Of a stretch of DNA of 64,000 bases, positions 62,601-64,000 are shown in pieces; the stretch's first letter is position 1; each line of letters begins with the position of its first letter. The DNA is from Aquila chrysaetos chrysaetos (taxonomy: Eukaryota; Chordata; Aves; Accipitriformes; Accipitridae), in the NCBI RefSeq assembly GCF_900496995.4, contig NC_044022.1, positions 19,854,938-19,918,937 on the forward strand. The letters run 5' to 3'. A program made the translations under genes and the position numbers. The notes under the pieces are model-generated. The model had not been told where the DNA came from. It saw only the letters and a list, made by a program, of their open reading frames with translations, and did not search any database.

Positions 62601-64000
62601 TTTGTTCAGCCTTTGGCTGTAAACATTTCCATATAGTTGTGTTCAGCTATGCATACAGTTGCACTCTGCCAGATAAAACTCAGAATCAACATAACATACT
62701 TTTTTAAGACTTACCTAGAAGGATATTGTCCTTGGCTAACAGCCTTCAGCCTCAACCTTTGCATAGACTCAGGAGTTAGGAGGGTTGTTGAATTTGAGAC
62801 AGCTATATTTGGGTTCTGGCCTCTCTGGCATTGCCAGACATTGAGGGGGAGGAGGAAAAGGGTTTTTCCACTTCTCAAAACATTGGATAATTCCCTCTGC
62901 TTTTAATGTCATTTTTCACCTGAAATTTTTGTGTAGAGAGAAGCAGCTTCTATAAAGGATTGCAGCTGAAGCTCCTTTGAAACACTACTCTCCAAATAAA
63001 TCTGAGAAGATAAAGGTTGTAGCTTATTTCCCTTTCACAGAGGTAGCGCATAGAAAATATCATGCTGGCTTTGATAGCTGGGCTGCCAAGTCAGGTATCT
63101 GGTACCAGAGGGCTTTGCTTCAAGTACTGCCCAGTGCCTCCTAGATAAAAGAAAAGTGTTGGCCTTAGGCAGTCAGCCATTTGCACAGAACTGCACTGGA
63201 GGAAGCCCGGAAGCACCCCATGCCCTAAAGGGAGGAAGAAATTTTCTGTGAAGTCCTTTCTTAGAATTCGTGGTTGTTTTTCCAGCTCCAAAACTCTGTG
63301 TAATTGCAACAAGCAAAGAACCTCTCACTGTGATGCCCTTTATAGCCCTTGCCAGTGCTTATTTCCCAGGGCATACTGCTTTGTGTGACAGACTGTTTTG
63401 TATTCTCTTCCCTGCAGATCCTGACAAAAAGTAAGACCTAAATTTAAGCCTGACTTAAATAAAGACATGCATTAATTTTTATTTTTTTTTCTATCACAAA
63501 ATAAAGCATTGTACTAAGTTTTGGGTTTGTTTGTTTTTTTGTTTTTTTTTCCCCCCAGGGTTGTGCAAGTGAAGATGGAGGGCGTTCTGCTGTCAGCAGC
63601 ATCTTGCAAAACTGTTCCAGAATTAATAGAAGTACCAAAAAGCTTACAGCTTGCCAGATCTTCCTGCCAAATGCTGCTGTTACTGGCTTTACTGTTATCA
63701 GCTACTTTGATCAGCTCCTGCAGTTGGCAAAATTCAGGAGCTGTAATAACAGCTCATACTTACCTGATGCATCTTCAGCTCCAATAGATGAACCTGTCAG
63801 TGAGCTCAGCAGCTTGTCTAGCCCGAGCAGAAACTCCTGTTTTGTTCAGTCTAGTGGCAGAGAAACTTTTTTAGGGTCCTGGCAGCAGTCCTTCAGCCTG
63901 ACTTCATCTGTTGCTTGGGTAACAGTGGAAGACTTTCCCACTCTGGAAGTGGGAAAGCTGGTGAGTGAACAGCATGAACAAGAGGGGAGGCCTGTCTCTG
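56583..64000 (+). CDS. DDIAS: DDIAS, DNA damage-induced apoptosis suppressor (N-terminal part; runs off window)
   Basis: DDIAS (also called noxin or C11orf82) is a vertebrate protein of about 1,000 residues in human. It is induced by DNA damage, linked to cell-cycle progression and protects cells from apoptosis. Four exons are visible: 56583-56695, 57683-57844, 59015-59132 and 63559-64000, giving 131 codons before the large exon and 278 in all. The N-terminus carries two CxxC pairs (C25/C28 and C41/C44), a zinc ribbon inserted in an OB-fold like the C-terminal domain of RPA1. Other conserved blocks are [36 protein letters not shown] and [13 protein letters not shown]. All introns are GT/AG with consistent phases. 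The large 3' exon is still open at the window end. It is head to head with PRCP, as in mammals. Confidence 0.94.
57246..57275. repeat. Perfect 13-bp hairpin with 4-base loop
   Basis: TGTTGTTTACTTC is followed by TGTT and then its exact reverse complement. Located in DDIAS intron 2 (56,696-57,682). Confidence 0.95.
57683..57844 (+). CDS. DDIAS: DDIAS coding exon 2
   Basis: 162 nt completing Arg38 and encoding residues 39-91 plus two bases of Arg92. Acceptor CTTGTCAG|GTT, donor [23 protein letters not shown] holds the second zinc-ligand pair (C41, C44). [13 protein letters not shown] and [16 protein letters not shown] are strands of the RPA1-like OB-fold. Residue-by-residue correspondence with human DDIAS is clear. 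Confidence 0.95.
57845..59014 (+). other. DDIAS: DDIAS intron between coding exons 2 and 3
   Basis: GT (57845) to AG (59014). AT-rich with short T and A runs near 58280-58320. No repeat or RNA recognised. Confidence 0.9.
59015..59132 (+). CDS. DDIAS: DDIAS coding exon 3
   Basis: 118 nt completing Arg92 and encoding residues 93-131 (phase 0 end). Acceptor TTTACTCAAG|GTG, donor GTGAAG|GTAACT. It reads [18 protein letters not shown], then [12 protein letters not shown] and [19 protein letters not shown] is a conserved DDIAS block. Confidence 0.93.
59133..63558 (+). other. DDIAS: DDIAS intron between coding exons 3 and 4
   Basis: GT at 59133 to AG at 63558. More than half is the CR1 copy at 59880-62492; the remainder has no recognised feature. 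Confidence 0.92.
59880..62492 (+). mobile_element. CR1 LINE copy with endonuclease and reverse transcriptase remains (DDIAS intron)
   Basis: The longest CR1 copy here, 5' truncated, in the sense direction of DDIAS. From about 59,890 it encodes endonuclease pieces (ARSMGNK, then VLVGDFN near 60,285) with an in-frame stop near 59,988. From 60,839 to 61,948 there is a long reverse transcriptase frame ([28 protein letters not shown]). The catalytic FADD segment is missing through a deletion of roughly 150 bases at about 61,801, and a second deletion of roughly 105 bases sits at about 61,982. The C-terminal frame (to 62,408) and the CR1 3' tail (to about 62,492) are well preserved. It cannot be autonomous. 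Confidence 0.93.
63559..64000 (+). CDS. DDIAS: DDIAS large 3' coding exon (start only)
   Basis: The acceptor is the pyrimidine-rich tract ending CCCCCCAG at 63558. The frame from GGT at 63559 stays open for 147 codons to the window edge. It opens [14 protein letters not shown], contains [19 protein letters not shown] and [13 protein letters not shown] (conserved), and becomes Ser-rich further on, as expected for the long disordered middle of DDIAS. The spacing from FIFGV to ACQI equals that in human, so no exon is missing in the preceding intron. A different frame that starts with an ATG at 63521 is a shadow. Confidence 0.93.

Noticed and set aside
63521-63787. 88-codon ORF starting [10 protein letters not shown] at the right end
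   Set aside because: Its start lies in the polypyrimidine tract of the splice acceptor. The real DDIAS exon uses another frame, which stays open to the window edge and matches human DDIAS.
1-64000. CRISPR arrays, operons, prophage or other microbial systems
   Set aside because: Gene structure, CR1 elements and synteny show a bird nuclear genome. No spaced direct repeats of CRISPR type were seen.
1-64000. tRNA, snoRNA or endogenous retrovirus
   Set aside because: No tRNA A/B box pair, snoRNA box arrangement, LTR pair or retroviral gene motif was recognised by eye. The reverse transcriptase sequences present are CR1 LINE. A covariance-model scan would be needed to exclude small RNAs.

Overview
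The window is a piece of a bird nuclear genome. The evidence is spliced vertebrate genes with long introns, repeated CR1 LINE fragments ending in the typical avian 3' tail, and a lack of Alu, L1 or bacterial features. Two protein-coding genes are recognised, arranged head to head. PRCP (lysosomal Pro-X carboxypeptidase) is complete on the minus strand. DDIAS (DNA damage-induced apoptosis suppressor) is on the plus strand and runs off the right edge. The PRCP-DDIAS neighbourhood matches the human chromosome 11q14 order, so this is conserved synteny.

Layout. Positions 1 to about 20,500 are intergenic. This part is relatively GC-rich, carries three old CR1 fragments (4,556, 13,122 and 16,640 starts) and several low-complexity tracts, and no ORF in it looks like a real exon. 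About 20,500-23,537 is the probable PRCP 3' UTR or downstream region, with several possible poly(A) signals. From 23,538 to 53,347 PRCP occupies nine coding exons (1,446 nt, 481 residues plus stop). Every splice junction is GT/AG and every phase agrees. About 52,900-54,420 is a CpG island that acts as the shared promoter. From about 53,900 onward is DDIAS: a non-coding 5' exon not precisely located, then four coding exons from 56,583 to the window end (278 codons visible). PRCP introns 5 and 7 and DDIAS introns 1 and 4 hold further CR1 copies; the copy at 59,880-62,492 is the longest.

Function. PRCP is a secreted/lysosomal serine peptidase of family S28. Its catalytic Ser, Asp and His can be placed at residues 167, 419 and 444 of the spliced model. 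DDIAS is a DNA-damage and cell-cycle linked protein with an N-terminal zinc-ribbon/OB-fold region like the C-terminal domain of RPA1. The two share a promoter but no known pathway.

No previously undescribed system was found. The observations most worth checking are the promoter architecture (E-boxes of the lysosomal CLEAR type, an E2F-like site, inverted CCAAT boxes, an ETS site, a TATA box unusually close to the PRCP start codon and a G-quadruplex motif), a tandem splice acceptor in PRCP exon 6, internally deleted CR1 copies, and several palindromes and hairpins in introns.
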